Source: Rhizobium glycinendophyticum (GTDB lineage: Bacteria > Pseudomonadota > Alphaproteobacteria > Rhizobiales > Rhizobiaceae). Taken from it: a stretch of 64,000 nt of DNA. The DNA is taken from assembly GCF_006443685.1 (NCBI RefSeq), contig NZ_VFYP01000001.1:1116001-1180000 (forward strand). The letters run 5' to 3'. Shown in pieces: positions 1 through 8,045 of the stretch (the stretch's first letter is position 1; the number at the start of each line of letters is the position of its first letter). Made by a program: the position numbers and the translations under genes. The notes beneath the pieces were generated by a model. It worked only from the letters and a program-made list of their open reading frames with translations. It searched no databases and had not been told where the DNA came from.

Positions 1-365
1 CCCTTGCCATAGGTGTCCACCAGGGGCGTCAGACTTTCGATCTGCGTCTTGATCGCGGGATCCGTGGTCAGCGCTATCAATGCGTCGATATCGGTTTTCG
101 TTTGGGTCAGTCCCTTCACCACCAGTTGCTGCGCTTCGACCTTCGGCTCGGCGCGATATTTGCGGAAGTTCAGCCGTGTCTGCAGCATGCTGGTCTGGAC
201 GACGCTCGCGCCGTTGGTCTGCTTGGCAGCGCTGCGATAGTCTCCGAACATGGATTTGTTGGAAATGTTGGCAAAAATGCCGCTTCCGGCAATGCCACAA
301 AGTACCAGAAGCACCAGGCCGAAGCCCAGATAGATCTTCTGACCGATCTTCATATTGTTGAGCAT
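1..365 (-). CDS. methyl-accepting chemotaxis protein, N-terminal part (cut by window edge)
   Basis: Reading the minus strand from an ATG at 365 gives MLNNMKIGQKIYLGFGLVLL followed by a hydrophobic segment (about residues 13-32) and then a helical, Gln/Thr-rich stretch typical of the periplasmic four-helix sensor of chemoreceptors. The frame is open to the window edge, so HAMP and signalling domains are not visible. An AGGGG ribosome site lies seven bases before the ATG; a second in-frame ATG at 353 is possible. The short basic N-terminus followed by one membrane segment and a helical ligand domain is how most transmembrane chemoreceptors begin. Ligand unknown. Only about 120 residues can be judged. 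Confidence 0.72.
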   Translation of the reverse strand, partial: MLNNMKIGQKIYLGFGLVLLVLCGIAGSGIFANISNKSMFGDYRSAAKQTNGASVVQTSMLQTRLNFRKYRAEPKVEAQQLVVKGLTQTKTDIDALIALTTDPAIKTQIESLTPLVDTYGK

Positions 366-698
366 GGATGGGAACCCCTAACGGTTGAATCAGCGAACCC
401 ATGTTTAAGCGTTAACTTTAAGAAAGGTTGAACTCACACTGCGGCCTGAAGAGCTTATTCGACTTTTTTTGTTCACCTGTCGGTTGAGTAAGACCTTAGT
501 CATATGGCGGCCTGACTTTTGCGAAGAACACGCGCGTCCGCCGGCGCCGAAGCAAAAGACCGCGCCCGCGGCGCTCCTAAACGTCGATCGCAGCAGGATG
601 AGCTGCCGGACCGAGGGGGAGGTGTCACGTTTGACATAAGCTTCGCGCCAGCCGCGCCTGACAGGGTGCCGCAAACGACGTTAGTGATCAGGTGCAGC
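366..698. other. intergenic region between divergent chemoreceptor and transpeptidase genes
   Basis: No convincing gene. The half next to the chemoreceptor is AT-rich and probably holds its promoter. A TTGACA at 631-636 points toward the transpeptidase gene, but no good -10 box sits at the right distance, so I leave it as a hint only. Confidence 0.5.
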
Positions 699-1526
699 AT
701 GTCCAAGGTTTCGAGCTCTTCAACGGCAAGGCCGCAGTCCTCGCTTGTCGGCCGCGCGCTGGCGCTCGGTCTCGGCACGGCGCTGACCGCATCGCTTTCC
801 GGCTGCATCCTCGTCCAGGACACCAGCCGTATGAACATCGACGTCTTCCAGGACGAAGTCGCGCCCGTCTGGTATGACCCGGCCCGCACGCCGCCTGCCG
901 CCGATCAGACGGCCCCGCGCAAGCGCGACCTCTACCAGACCCAGTTCCACCAGACCTATGGCCTGCCGGTCTACAATCCGCTGCACAAGGCCATGTATGG
1001 CGTGATGTCGGATGATGGTCACACGCTGCCGGCCATTCCGGTCGACCGGGTTGATTCGAGCCTTCTGCGCAACGAGGTCTCCTACGAGACGGCGGAAGCC
1101 CCCGGCACCATCGTCGTCGATACCAAGGCGCATTACCTCTATTTCATCAAGCCGGGCGGCAAGGCCATCCGTTACGGCGTCGGCCTCGGCAAGGATGGGT
1201 TTGCCTGGTCGGGCAGGGGCGTCATCCAGCGCAAGGCAAAATGGCCGCACTGGACCCCGTCCGACGATATGGTTGATCGCCAGCCGGGCCTGAAGATGGT
1301 TTCGGCCGAACGCGGCGGCCTCGTCGCAGGCCTCAACAACCCGCTCGGCGCCCGCGCGCTCTACATCTACCAGAATGGCAAGGACACACTTTACCGCGTC
1401 CACGGAACGCCCGACTGGCAGTCCGTCGGCAAGGCGACGTCATCCGGTTGCGTGCGCATGTTCAACCAGGATGTCATCGATCTCTTCGATCGCGTGCCCG
1501 ATCGCACGCCGATTGTTGTCATTTAG
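699..1526 (+). CDS. L,D-transpeptidase (YkuD family), predicted lipoprotein
   Basis: 275 residues. The frame is open upstream to 519, but the ATG at 699 places a lipoprotein signal at the N-terminus: a hydrophobic run ending in LSGC, with Cys36 the probable lipidated residue. The C-terminal half is a YkuD domain ending in the catalytic signature HGT...SSGCVR, with Cys251 the nucleophile. Enzymes of this family cross-link peptidoglycan (3-3 bonds) or attach proteins to it in the periplasm, and their abundance is a hallmark of Rhizobiales. A second member lies 158 bases downstream on the same strand (about half of the residues match by eye), so the pair looks like a tandem duplication. Exact substrate cannot be told. 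Confidence 0.9.
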   Translation: MSKVSSSSTARPQSSLVGRALALGLGTALTASLSGCILVQDTSRMNIDVFQDEVAPVWYDPARTPPAADQTAPRKRDLYQTQFHQTYGLPVYNPLHKAMYGVMSDDGHTLPAIPVDRVDSSLLRNEVSYETAEAPGTIVVDTKAHYLYFIKPGGKAIRYGVGLGKDGFAWSGRGVIQRKAKWPHWTPSDDMVDRQPGLKMVSAERGGLVAGLNNPLGARALYIYQNGKDTLYRVHGTPDWQSVGKATSSGCVRMFNQDVIDLFDRVPDRTPIVVI

Positions 1527-1683
1527 CGACACTCATTTGCGACGTGCCCCTCTCTCCAAAACGTGAAGGGGGCAAGTGGTTGCGTTAACCGCTCCTTTCC
1601 TGTTTGCATCGCACCATTGCGGAACAAAGCGCCGCCTCCGGCGTCTTATTTCCGCCGCTTTGCCACAGGAAATCGTTGATCAT

Positions 1684-2391
1684 ATGTCCCCCGCACATCC
1701 ACTGACGCGCCGCTCTCTGCTGTCTCTGACCGGACTCGGCGCCGCAAGCCTGCTTGCCAGTTGCTCCACCTCGCGGCCGCTGCCTCCGGGGCTTCGCCTT
1801 GACGGCCCGGTCCTGCCGGCGGCTCCTGCCGGCCGCACGCCCGAACTCGACGCCATGTATGGCGAGATCTATGACGGCGGCTTTGTCATCCCGGCCGTCC
1901 CCTATTGGAAGATCCCGTCGCGCTTCTACCGCCAGCAGGTCATAGACCCGACCGGCGAAGCCCCCGGCACCGTCGTCGTCGACACCCCCGGCCGCTTCCT
2001 CTATCTCGTCGAACCCGGCGGCACGGCCATGCGTTACGGCGTCGGCATTGGCCGTGAAGGCTTTGCCTGGAGCGGCGCCGGCGTCATCCAGTGGCGGCAG
2101 AAATGGCCGAAATGGACGCCGCCAGACGAAATGATCGCCCGCCAGCCGGAACTGGAGCAGTATTCGTCGCGCAACGGCGGCATGCAGCCGGGCCTGATGA
2201 ACCCGCTCGGTGCACGTGCTCTCTACATCTTCAAGAATGGCCAGGACACGCTTTACCGCCTGCATGGCAATCCGGAATGGAACTCGATCGGCAAGGCGGT
2301 CTCGTCCGGCTGCGTGCGCCTGCTCAACCACGACATCATCGATCTCTACGAGCGTGTGCCGACCAAGGCCAAGATCGTCGTCCGGCAGTAG
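1684..2391 (+). CDS. L,D-transpeptidase (YkuD family), Tat-type lipoprotein
   Basis: 235 residues from the ATG at 1684; upstream in-frame residues are not protein-like. The N-terminus carries a twin-arginine pattern TRRSLLSL (residues 8-15) followed by the lipobox LLASC with Cys27, so export through Tat and lipidation are likely. The YkuD domain ends in SSGCVRLLN with catalytic Cys210 and the upstream HGN. The sequence follows its neighbour closely (shared EAPGT.VVDT, RYGVG.G..GFAWSG and GARALYI blocks), yet that one has no RR motif, so the duplicates appear to use different export routes. Followed by a hairpin terminator at 2440-2467. Confidence 0.9.
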   Translation: MSPAHPLTRRSLLSLTGLGAASLLASCSTSRPLPPGLRLDGPVLPAAPAGRTPELDAMYGEIYDGGFVIPAVPYWKIPSRFYRQQVIDPTGEAPGTVVVDTPGRFLYLVEPGGTAMRYGVGIGREGFAWSGAGVIQWRQKWPKWTPPDEMIARQPELEQYSSRNGGMQPGLMNPLGARALYIFKNGQDTLYRLHGNPEWNSIGKAVSSGCVRLLNHDIIDLYERVPTKAKIVVRQ

Positions 2392-2439
2392 TCCGAGCCG
2401 TTCCCGGCACCGCTCTTGCTCAGTTGATCTTGAGACCAG

Positions 2440-2467
2440 AAGACCCCGTCATCACCGGCGGGGTCTT
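2440..2467 (+). terminator. hairpin terminator after the transpeptidase pair
   Basis: AAGACCCCG and CGGGGTCTT form a nine-base-pair stem around a ten-base loop, followed by GTCGTTTG. The T tract is weak, but the position 49 bases after the stop codon fits. Confidence 0.6.
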
Positions 2468-2523
2468 GTCGTTTGAGGGGGGGAGCGGCACGCATGCTCG
2501 AGTGTCTCGAGAGCGGACAGGGA

Positions 2524-3051
2524 CTAGCGCGCGGAAAACGCAGCGAAGTCTGTGAGGAACCTCGACACGGTCTGCCGGTTCGCCGGTTCGTGAAGCTTGT
2601 GCTGAATGTCTTCGGGCGGCATTTTCATCAGAGGGAACCTCAGAAACAGGTCCTGGCAAAAGCGCGCGCTCACCGTCGACAAAACGATCCGGAGTTGATC
2701 GAGCATGTCGTCGCCGCGATGGGACGCATGCATCAAGGCGATCGGCTTGTTGATGATCTCGTCACGCGATACCAGCCAGTCGATCGCATTCTTCAACCCG
2801 CCTGGGATCGACCTGACATATTCGGGACTCGCTATGATCAGGCCGTCGTTTTGGCTGATCATGTCGACGAATGCCTGAACCGGGTCCGGAAGCTGCGCGG
2901 TTTCGAGATCGGGCGAAAATACGGGAAGAGCTGCAAGACCGGAAAACACGGTCACGTCATGCGCGGGCCGCCCGATCTCTGCCACAGCACGCAGCATCGC
3001 AGTATTGGTTGAGCTGCCGCGCGCACTGCCGGAGATGGCGAGAATGTTCAT
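2524..3051 (-). CDS. NADPH-dependent FMN reductase family protein
   Basis: 175 residues. The start MNILAISGSARGSSTNT is the phosphate-binding loop of the flavodoxin-like NAD(P)H:FMN reductase family, and SPEYVRSIPGGLKNAIDWL in the middle is the second flavin-contact region of the same family (usual length 170-200). Such enzymes reduce FMN or quinones with NAD(P)H in the cytoplasm. It faces the transpeptidase pair convergently and is followed on its own strand only by the terminator of those genes, so it is probably monocistronic. The physiological substrate cannot be inferred. Confidence 0.88.
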   Translation of the reverse strand: MNILAISGSARGSSTNTAMLRAVAEIGRPAHDVTVFSGLAALPVFSPDLETAQLPDPVQAFVDMISQNDGLIIASPEYVRSIPGGLKNAIDWLVSRDEIINKPIALMHASHRGDDMLDQLRIVLSTVSARFCQDLFLRFPLMKMPPEDIQHKLHEPANRQTVSRFLTDFAAFSAR

Positions 3052-3127
3052 GAGCCACGACTAGCCCACTGCCCGTCACCGGGCAAGGGCGAGTTGGCGG
3101 GGTAACCGCAGCCGTCAAGGCCGTCTG

Positions 3128-4489
3128 CTATGCCGGTTCGGCACTTTCGCGCGACGGTCGAAGGGGGGCAGCCGGATTGGCGCGGCGATGGGTATCCGAA
3201 ATCCGGCTCCGCGCCGCCTCGACCTGCGTACGGATCTCGTCGCGATCCATCGGGATGCAGGCGCAGTCTTCTCCCGCCTGAGCCAGCGCCTCGATCTGCG
3301 CTGCCAGCGCCGCGCGCTCCGCGTCCAGCATGTCGGCCCCACCCAGATCGGCGAGCCGGATCGCCATCCGCGTCAGGATCGCCGGATGATCGGCCCCCGC
3401 CTGACGGATCGGTCGAAAGCCGGCATCCATCAGCCGCCTGAGATCCGTCCGGCTGACGATCAGCCGCAGATCGTCCTCCTCGTCCCGATATTCCGTCGGC
3501 TGGGCGGCGCGTTCGATCTGGACTTCGATGATGGCGCTGATCCGGTCGATGACGGCAAGCGCGGTGAACGGGTCGTTGATGCCCGGTGAAAGCGCGCGCA
3601 CGGCAATTTCGGTGAGCTGCCGAATGCCGAATTCCAGATCTTGCGCCGGCGTGCGTTCGGATCCCATGGTGAAGGCAGCCCGGATGGCAGACAGCACGCG
3701 CTCCTCAGGCGCTTCGCTCGAGAAGACGGTCACGTGATCGCCCTTCGCCAGCAGATATTGCCCCGCCCGGACATGAACCGCGATGCGAATGTCCTCGCGA
3801 ACCGCCAGATCGAGCAGCATGGCATAATCGACCACCTGCACATGCCCGACCGTCCCGAGTGCCAGCGAATGGCCGGGGCCGGCAAAGCGGACGCCCAGCG
3901 GTTCGTGCTTCGGCGTGTCCTTCGGCGGCAGGACACTGTCCATTGTCCCCAGCATGTCCGAATAGAGCGCCTGAACCATATTGTCGGCGATGATCGAGCG
4001 GGCAACCTTGTGCACGTAGAACAACAGCGCCAACAGGCAAAGCACGGTGAGCGCGCTGCCGGTGGTGATCGCCAGATGTGGCACACCCTCTTCACCCAGC
4101 GCATCGGTCACGCTCCGCAGCACCAGGATCAGATAGAGGATCGTGCCGATGAACAGGCCAAGCACCGTCTGGATCTGCCGGTCGGCCATGAAACGCGAAA
4201 TCAGCCGCGGTCCCAGCTGATTGGCCGCCAGCGTCAGGATGACGAAAGTAACCGAGATGACCAGCGAGGTCATGGTCATCAGGCCGGAGAGAAGGCTGCT
4301 CAGCAATTGCCGCCCGGTTTCGGCATCCCCGCTATAGAGCCACCACAGGTTCCCGTCCTCGGAACTGACGAAGTGGTTGCCATAGAGGATGAGCATGACC
4401 GCCACGACCGCCGAACCGAGCGTCAGGATGAGCGGCAGCAGCCAGAGCTTGCCTTTGATCAGGGCGAGAAAATTGCGCGTCTTGTCCAT
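3128..4489 (-). CDS. DUF2254 family inner-membrane protein
   Basis: 453 residues. Two hydrophobic segments near the N-terminus (about 15-38 and 62-92) and two more (about 112-130 and 145-165) are followed by a soluble cytoplasmic half containing GINDPFTAL and repeated acidic helices. This four-helix plus soluble-tail layout and the GINDP motif are those of DUF2254, a widespread uncharacterised membrane family. The start ATG at 4489 is the first in frame and directly precedes the first helix. A long plus-strand frame (3641-4753) lies opposite but is only a composition shadow. No pathway can be assigned from the neighbours. Confidence 0.85.
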   Translation of the reverse strand: MDKTRNFLALIKGKLWLLPLILTLGSAVVAVMLILYGNHFVSSEDGNLWWLYSGDAETGRQLLSSLLSGLMTMTSLVISVTFVILTLAANQLGPRLISRFMADRQIQTVLGLFIGTILYLILVLRSVTDALGEEGVPHLAITTGSALTVLCLLALLFYVHKVARSIIADNMVQALYSDMLGTMDSVLPPKDTPKHEPLGVRFAGPGHSLALGTVGHVQVVDYAMLLDLAVREDIRIAVHVRAGQYLLAKGDHVTVFSSEAPEERVLSAIRAAFTMGSERTPAQDLEFGIRQLTEIAVRALSPGINDPFTALAVIDRISAIIEVQIERAAQPTEYRDEEDDLRLIVSRTDLRRLMDAGFRPIRQAGADHPAILTRMAIRLADLGGADMLDAERAALAAQIEALAQAGEDCACIPMDRDEIRTQVEAARSRISDTHRRANPAAPLRPSRESAEPA

Positions 4490-4560
4490 TGTTCCAAAAC
4501 GCGCCAGCCTCTCATTCGGTCCGGCAGCGGCAGGAGAGATGGCCGCTCGCCGTTAGTCCG

Positions 4561-4932
4561 TCACGACCGGCAGCGAAACGGGCTGAACGAACTGGCCGCC
4601 CCCGCATTCATGGTGGCGATCGTCAGCCCGTTGGCGATCTCGATGTCCTTGTCGGTCTGCGGGCAGGCATCGACAGCGGCGAGGCAGCCGCTAGCGATGT
4701 ATTCGTTGTTGCGCTCCAGGAACGATGCCGACACGCCGTCGCGCCCCACATGAGCGAGGATCTCGGTCAGCGCCTTCCGGTAGACCTCGCACTTCTCGAT
4801 CTGCCAGGGTGAACGCGTGCTCTCCGTTTCACCGGCCTCGTCTTCCGCGCGGGCCTCGGCGCAAAGGGTGAAGCTACAGGCCAGCGCCAGCAGACGCAGA
4901 GCGCTGACGGCGCGCGCCGGTATCCGATTCAT
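4561..4932 (-). CDS. small secreted cysteine-containing protein
   Basis: 123 residues starting at the ATG at 4932, which overlaps the stop codon of the beta-lactamase gene by four bases (ATGA), so the two are translationally coupled. The N-terminus is a signal peptide (hydrophobic LRLLALACSFTLC, cleavage near AEARA-ED). The mature part is about 95 residues with four cysteines (in KCEVY, SGCLA, DACPQ and FRC) that could form two disulfides in the periplasm. I do not recognise the family. The coupling suggests a role tied to the beta-lactamase or simply shared envelope-stress expression; this is inference. Confidence 0.75.
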   Translation of the reverse strand: MNRIPARAVSALRLLALACSFTLCAEARAEDEAGETESTRSPWQIEKCEVYRKALTEILAHVGRDGVSASFLERNNEYIASGCLAAVDACPQTDKDIEIANGLTIATMNAGAASSFSPFRCRS

Positions 4933-5810
4933 CGCATCACCTCGGCCGCGATCACACGTCCGATCTCGGCAATGGCCGCATCTCGCGTGGCCATCGAAGC
5001 CTCCGTCTCCGTAAGATAGATCGCCGCCACCACCGGCAGGCGTCCCGGCGGCCACATCACCGCGACAATGCCGCGCGTCCCGTGGCCACCGGCGCCGGTG
5101 CGATCGGCGATCCGCCAATCCTTCGGCACGCCGGCGCGCAACAGCCCGTCCGCCACGGCATTGGCTTCCATCCAGCCTGTGAGCCGGCCTCGCGCATCGG
5201 CGGTCAGCGTGTCGCCCAGCAAAAGGTCGCCGATCGTCGTGGCCATCGCCTGCGGCGTCGTGGTGTCACGCGGGTCGCCCGGTTTCGCCTCGTTGAGTGC
5301 GGGTTCCCTCCGGTCCAGACGCGTGACCATGTCGCCGGCAGATCGCAGGAAGGCGGTCACGCGCTTCGGTCCGCCCAGTGCCTTGAGCACCAGATTGGCG
5401 GCGGTGTTGTCGCTGGTGGCAAGCGTGACGGCGCAGAGTTCCGCCGCCGTCATGGCCGATCCCACCTTCTTGCTCGTCACAGGCGAATAGGTCTGCAGAT
5501 CCTTTGCCTCGATCGTCATCGAGCGCCCCTGCACGGCCTCTCCGGCATCGAGTAGGGCGGCACAGGCCAGCGCCTTGAAGGTGCTGGCCATGGCAAAGCG
5601 CTCGTCGGCGCGGTAGCCCCATCGCCGATCGGTTTCTATGTCCACCACCATCAGCCCCAGCCGCCCGCCGAGTTGTCGCTCCAGATGGCGCGCCGCAGCC
5701 GAAATCGGGTCGTCGGCGGAGGATGCTGCAGGCGGCCGTACCAGAAGGGCCGGCATGGCGATGGCAAGAGCAATGGACAGGGCAAGGCTTAGGCGTAGGG
5801 GTAGCTTCAT
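4929..5810 (-). CDS. class A beta-lactamase with RTG triad
   Basis: 293 residues with a signal peptide (about 1-32). Class A signatures are all present: STFK at 76-79 (nucleophile Ser76), SDN at 133-135, the omega-loop E-x-x-L-N at 169-173, and a third motif reading RTG at 237-239 where most class A enzymes have KTG. Arginine in that place is characteristic of carbenicillin-hydrolysing (PSE/CARB, RTG) enzymes. Cys83 and Cys126 fall where the Cys77-Cys123 disulfide of TEM-type enzymes sits. The ATG at 5810 is chosen because it begins the signal peptide; the frame is open further upstream. It acts in the periplasm on penicillin-type drugs; the actual spectrum is not readable. Confidence 0.93.
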   Translation of the reverse strand: MKLPLRLSLALSIALAIAMPALLVRPPAASSADDPISAAARHLERQLGGRLGLMVVDIETDRRWGYRADERFAMASTFKALACAALLDAGEAVQGRSMTIEAKDLQTYSPVTSKKVGSAMTAAELCAVTLATSDNTAANLVLKALGGPKRVTAFLRSAGDMVTRLDRREPALNEAKPGDPRDTTTPQAMATTIGDLLLGDTLTADARGRLTGWMEANAVADGLLRAGVPKDWRIADRTGAGGHGTRGIVAVMWPPGRLPVVAAIYLTETEASMATRDAAIAEIGRVIAAEVMR

Positions 5811-5913
5811 CGGCAATCTCCACAGCAGTGACCTTCGCCTGTGCAGGCCAAAGCCGACCGCGAGCGGGCAAGATTGTGGCTTTCCACAGTCTCCTATGGC
5901 CACGCACCGGAAA

Positions 5914-6372
5914 TCAGGGGGCGTCGGTCACCTCGAGCTGTGTCTTCAGCCGCTTCAGGCTGTCGCGCAGGGTCTCTATCTCGGAGATGTCGCAGCCGGT
6001 CTGGCCGCCGATGGCGCGCAGCACGCCAACGGCCCGCGCCTTCAGCGCACGGCCCTCCTCGGTGAGCGTGATGAACACCTGCCGCTCGTCTGCCACGTCG
6101 CGGCGGCGCGAAACATAGCCCACCTGCTCCAGACGTTTCAAAAGCGGCGACAGCGTACCTGAATCCAGTCCTACCTTTTCGCCCAGCCCCTTGACCGGAA
6201 GGTCATCTTCCTCCCACAGCGCCATCATCACGATATACTGCGGATAGGTCAGCCCGAGCGGCGAGAGCAGCGGCTTGTAGGCGCGCGTAAACGCATGCGC
6301 CGCCCCGTAAAGGGCAAAGCACAATTGCTTGTCGAGCTTCAGCTCTTTTTCTAGGTCGAGATCGCTGTTCAT
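5914..6372 (-). CDS. ohrR: OhrR-type organic peroxide sensor, MarR family
   Basis: 152 residues. The N-terminal KQLCFALYGAAHAFTRAYKPLL is the OhrR signature, with Cys18 as the peroxide-sensing cysteine, followed by a winged helix (LGEKVGLDSGTLSPLLKRLEQVGYV) and the DERQVFITLTEEG wing. OhrR represses ohr until its cysteine is oxidised by organic hydroperoxides. The gene is divergent from ohr with 139 bases between them holding a palindromic site. The C-terminal half carries only one further Cys (in GCDISE), as in two-cysteine OhrR proteins. The ATG at 6372 is chosen because the family normally begins just before the sensing-cysteine helix. Confidence 0.95.
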   Translation of the reverse strand: MNSDLDLEKELKLDKQLCFALYGAAHAFTRAYKPLLSPLGLTYPQYIVMMALWEEDDLPVKGLGEKVGLDSGTLSPLLKRLEQVGYVSRRRDVADERQVFITLTEEGRALKARAVGVLRAIGGQTGCDISEIETLRDSLKRLKTQLEVTDAP

Positions 6373-6431
6373 CTCACAGGAACCTCCAGAGGGGCAGAAT
6401 GGTTTCACCATGGCGAAAAGCCTTTCGAGAT

Positions 6432-6475
6432 GCAATGTGCAAAAATCAATTGCGCGCAACTCAATTGTGCACTAT
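6432..6475. promoter_or_regulatory. probable OhrR operator between ohrR and ohr
   Basis: The centre holds the perfect palindrome TTGCGCGCAA (6450-6459) flanked by CAATTG at 6447-6452 and CAATTG at 6462-6467. AATTG/CAATT half-sites are what OhrR proteins bind. It lies 37 bases upstream of the ohr start and 60 upstream of ohrR, so one site could control both. Inference from position and symmetry. Confidence 0.6.
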
Positions 6476-6511
6476 GTAGGATCCATCGAAACCCAGACCA
6501 GGAGAACACCC

Positions 6512-6934
6512 ATGGCAATACTCTACACAGCACATGCCCATGCAACCGGCGGCCGCTCCGGCCACGGCGTCACCGACAACGGCGTTCTCGATGTCACGCT
6601 GACGACGCCGAAGGAACTCGGTGGCGACGGCGCGACCGGCACCAATCCCGAGCAGCTCTTTGCCGTCGGTTACTCCGCCTGCTTCCTCGGCGCGCTGAAG
6701 TTCGTCGCCAGCAAGGAAAAGGTGAAGATCCCTGAGGACGCCAAGGTATATGCGGATGTCGGCATCGGCCCGCGCGAAGACGGCGGCGGCTTCGGGATCG
6801 AAGTGAAGCTCACCGTCGAAGTTCCCGGCCTCGATCGCGAACTCGTCGAGCGCCTGGCTGCCGCCGCACACATTGTCTGCCCCTACAGCCACGCCATGCG
6901 GACCTCGACCGAAGTACCTGTTTCGGTTCGCTGA
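6512..6934 (+). CDS. ohr: organic hydroperoxide resistance protein Ohr
   Basis: 140 residues, the usual Ohr length. The thiol peroxidase dyad is clear: Cys57 in GYSACFLGAL and Cys123 in HIVCPYSHAMR, with the catalytic partners Arg15 (GGRSGHG) and Glu47 (NPEQL). Ohr reduces fatty-acid and other organic hydroperoxides in the cytoplasm using lipoylated proteins. GGAGAA lies six bases before the ATG at 6512; upstream in-frame residues belong to the ohrR promoter region. Expression should be released when the divergent OhrR is oxidised. It ends in a strong terminator at 6968. Confidence 0.97.
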   Translation: MAILYTAHAHATGGRSGHGVTDNGVLDVTLTTPKELGGDGATGTNPEQLFAVGYSACFLGALKFVASKEKVKIPEDAKVYADVGIGPREDGGGFGIEVKLTVEVPGLDRELVERLAAAAHIVCPYSHAMRTSTEVPVSVR

Positions 6935-6967
6935 GAAGACCGTCGACGGAACAGACGATCCACCGCG

Positions 6968-6995
6968 AAAGGCCGGCACCCCGCCGGCCTTTTTG
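6968..6995 (+). terminator. rho-independent terminator of ohr
   Basis: AAAGGCCGGC pairs with GCCGGCCTTT around a six-base loop and the right arm runs into TTTTT (6989-6994). It could also serve the convergent flavoprotein gene. Confidence 0.85.
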
Positions 6996-7049
6996 CGTGG
7001 AGGCAGGGGGCGGCCGGCGGGTAGCAACACGGTCATCTTCTCCGGCGCC

Positions 7050-7703
7050 TCAATACATCGACGCCTGATAGTCCTGCTCCAGACCCTCGTCGAGCTTGCG
7101 CATCTCGTCCGCATCCTTGGGCGCACTGTCGATGTCGTCCAGAATGAACTTCATCAGCGACGGCATCTCGCCGCGCTCCTGCCGTGCAGCCGGATCCCAC
7201 AATTGCGAACGGCGGAAGGCCTTGGCGCAATGCAGGAACACCTCGTCGACATGAACCACGATCGCAAGCTTGGGCAGCCTCCCATTCACCGACATGCGGC
7301 TGAGCAAGGCAGGATCGGTGCTGAGCCTCGCCCGGCCGTTCAGCCGAAGCGTATCGTCGAAACCGGGAATGATGAAGAGAAGTCCGACTGCCGGATTGGC
7401 GATGATGTTGGACAGTGTGTCGAGCCGGTTGTTGCCCGGCCGGTCAGGAATGGCAATGGTCTGCGCGTCGAGGATTTCGACGAAGCCCGGCGGATCTCCG
7501 CGCGGGCTGACATCCGCCTGGCCCCCAGGCGTTTGCGTGCCGATGCACAGGAACGGCGAGCGCCGGATAAAGGTCTGTGCGTGCACGCCCAGCTGGCTCT
7601 GACATTTCCTTAAGGCCAGGTCATGCGTCGGCTCGAACAGAGCCCTAAGCTGTGCCTCTTCCGTAATCTCGTGACCCGGCTCGATGTGACAACCGTCCGC
7701 CAT
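7050..7703 (-). CDS. pyridoxamine 5'-phosphate oxidase-like FMN protein
   Basis: 217 residues from the ATG at 7703. The core GDPPGFVEILDAQTIAIPDRPGNNRLDTLSNIIANPAVGLLFIIPG is the split-barrel flavin-binding fold of the PPOX family, and the overall layout (N-terminal HDLALRKCQSQLG, then R.SPFLCIGT) matches the MSMEG_1061 type of FMN-dependent proteins. These bind FMN or F420 in the cytoplasm and reduce or detoxify small molecules; substrates are mostly unknown. The upstream part of the open frame (to 7856) is not protein-like and overlaps the promoter region of the next gene. It is convergent with ohr. Confidence 0.88.
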   Translation of the reverse strand: MADGCHIEPGHEITEEAQLRALFEPTHDLALRKCQSQLGVHAQTFIRRSPFLCIGTQTPGGQADVSPRGDPPGFVEILDAQTIAIPDRPGNNRLDTLSNIIANPAVGLLFIIPGFDDTLRLNGRARLSTDPALLSRMSVNGRLPKLAIVVHVDEVFLHCAKAFRRSQLWDPAARQERGEMPSLMKFILDDIDSAPKDADEMRKLDEGLEQDYQASMY

Positions 7704-8014
7704 GCGATATCTCCTCCCTCTGTCGGTTTCTGAGGTACGTACCTCATCCTTGGTTTTATCACGGTCGCGCTGCTGCTTCAATCCGCCGGAAGGCCGATCG
7801 TCAAAAGGCGCAGGGCAGGGGGCCAAGGTCCACGCGGCAAGACCGCAGCCACGCAACGTTGGTAGAAACGGGACATGCGCTGGAGCCTTTTGATCGCTCT
7901 GCCCCTATCTCCTGCCACCACCCCCTGCTTCCGTTCCCAGCCTCGCCTGCGCCATACAGTTGTGCCACTGCATGCTGGCCTTTCAGCTCTTGCGATATCC
8001 ACCGTCTTGGCAGA

Positions 8015-8033
8015 TAGTTGCGCGATGCAACGA
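8015..8033. promoter_or_regulatory. MarR-type operator before the MarR-GNAT gene
   Basis: TAGTTGC (8015-8021) and GCAACGA (8027-8033) are inverted half-sites, six of seven positions matching, separated by five bases. TAGTTGC...GCAACTA is a common MarR-family operator. The site ends 12 bases before the start codon, fitting autoregulation. Confidence 0.6.
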
Positions 8034-8045
8034 AAGGTGCACATC

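Noticed and set aside
3641..4753. Plus-strand open frame of 370 codons over the DUF2254 gene
   Set aside because: Arg/His/Gln-rich translation, no start context, and the minus-strand protein has real membrane helices and family motifs; the frame is a GC-composition shadow.
6951..6956. GGAAC after ohr considered as an EcfG promoter
   Set aside because: No GTT at 16-17 bases downstream.
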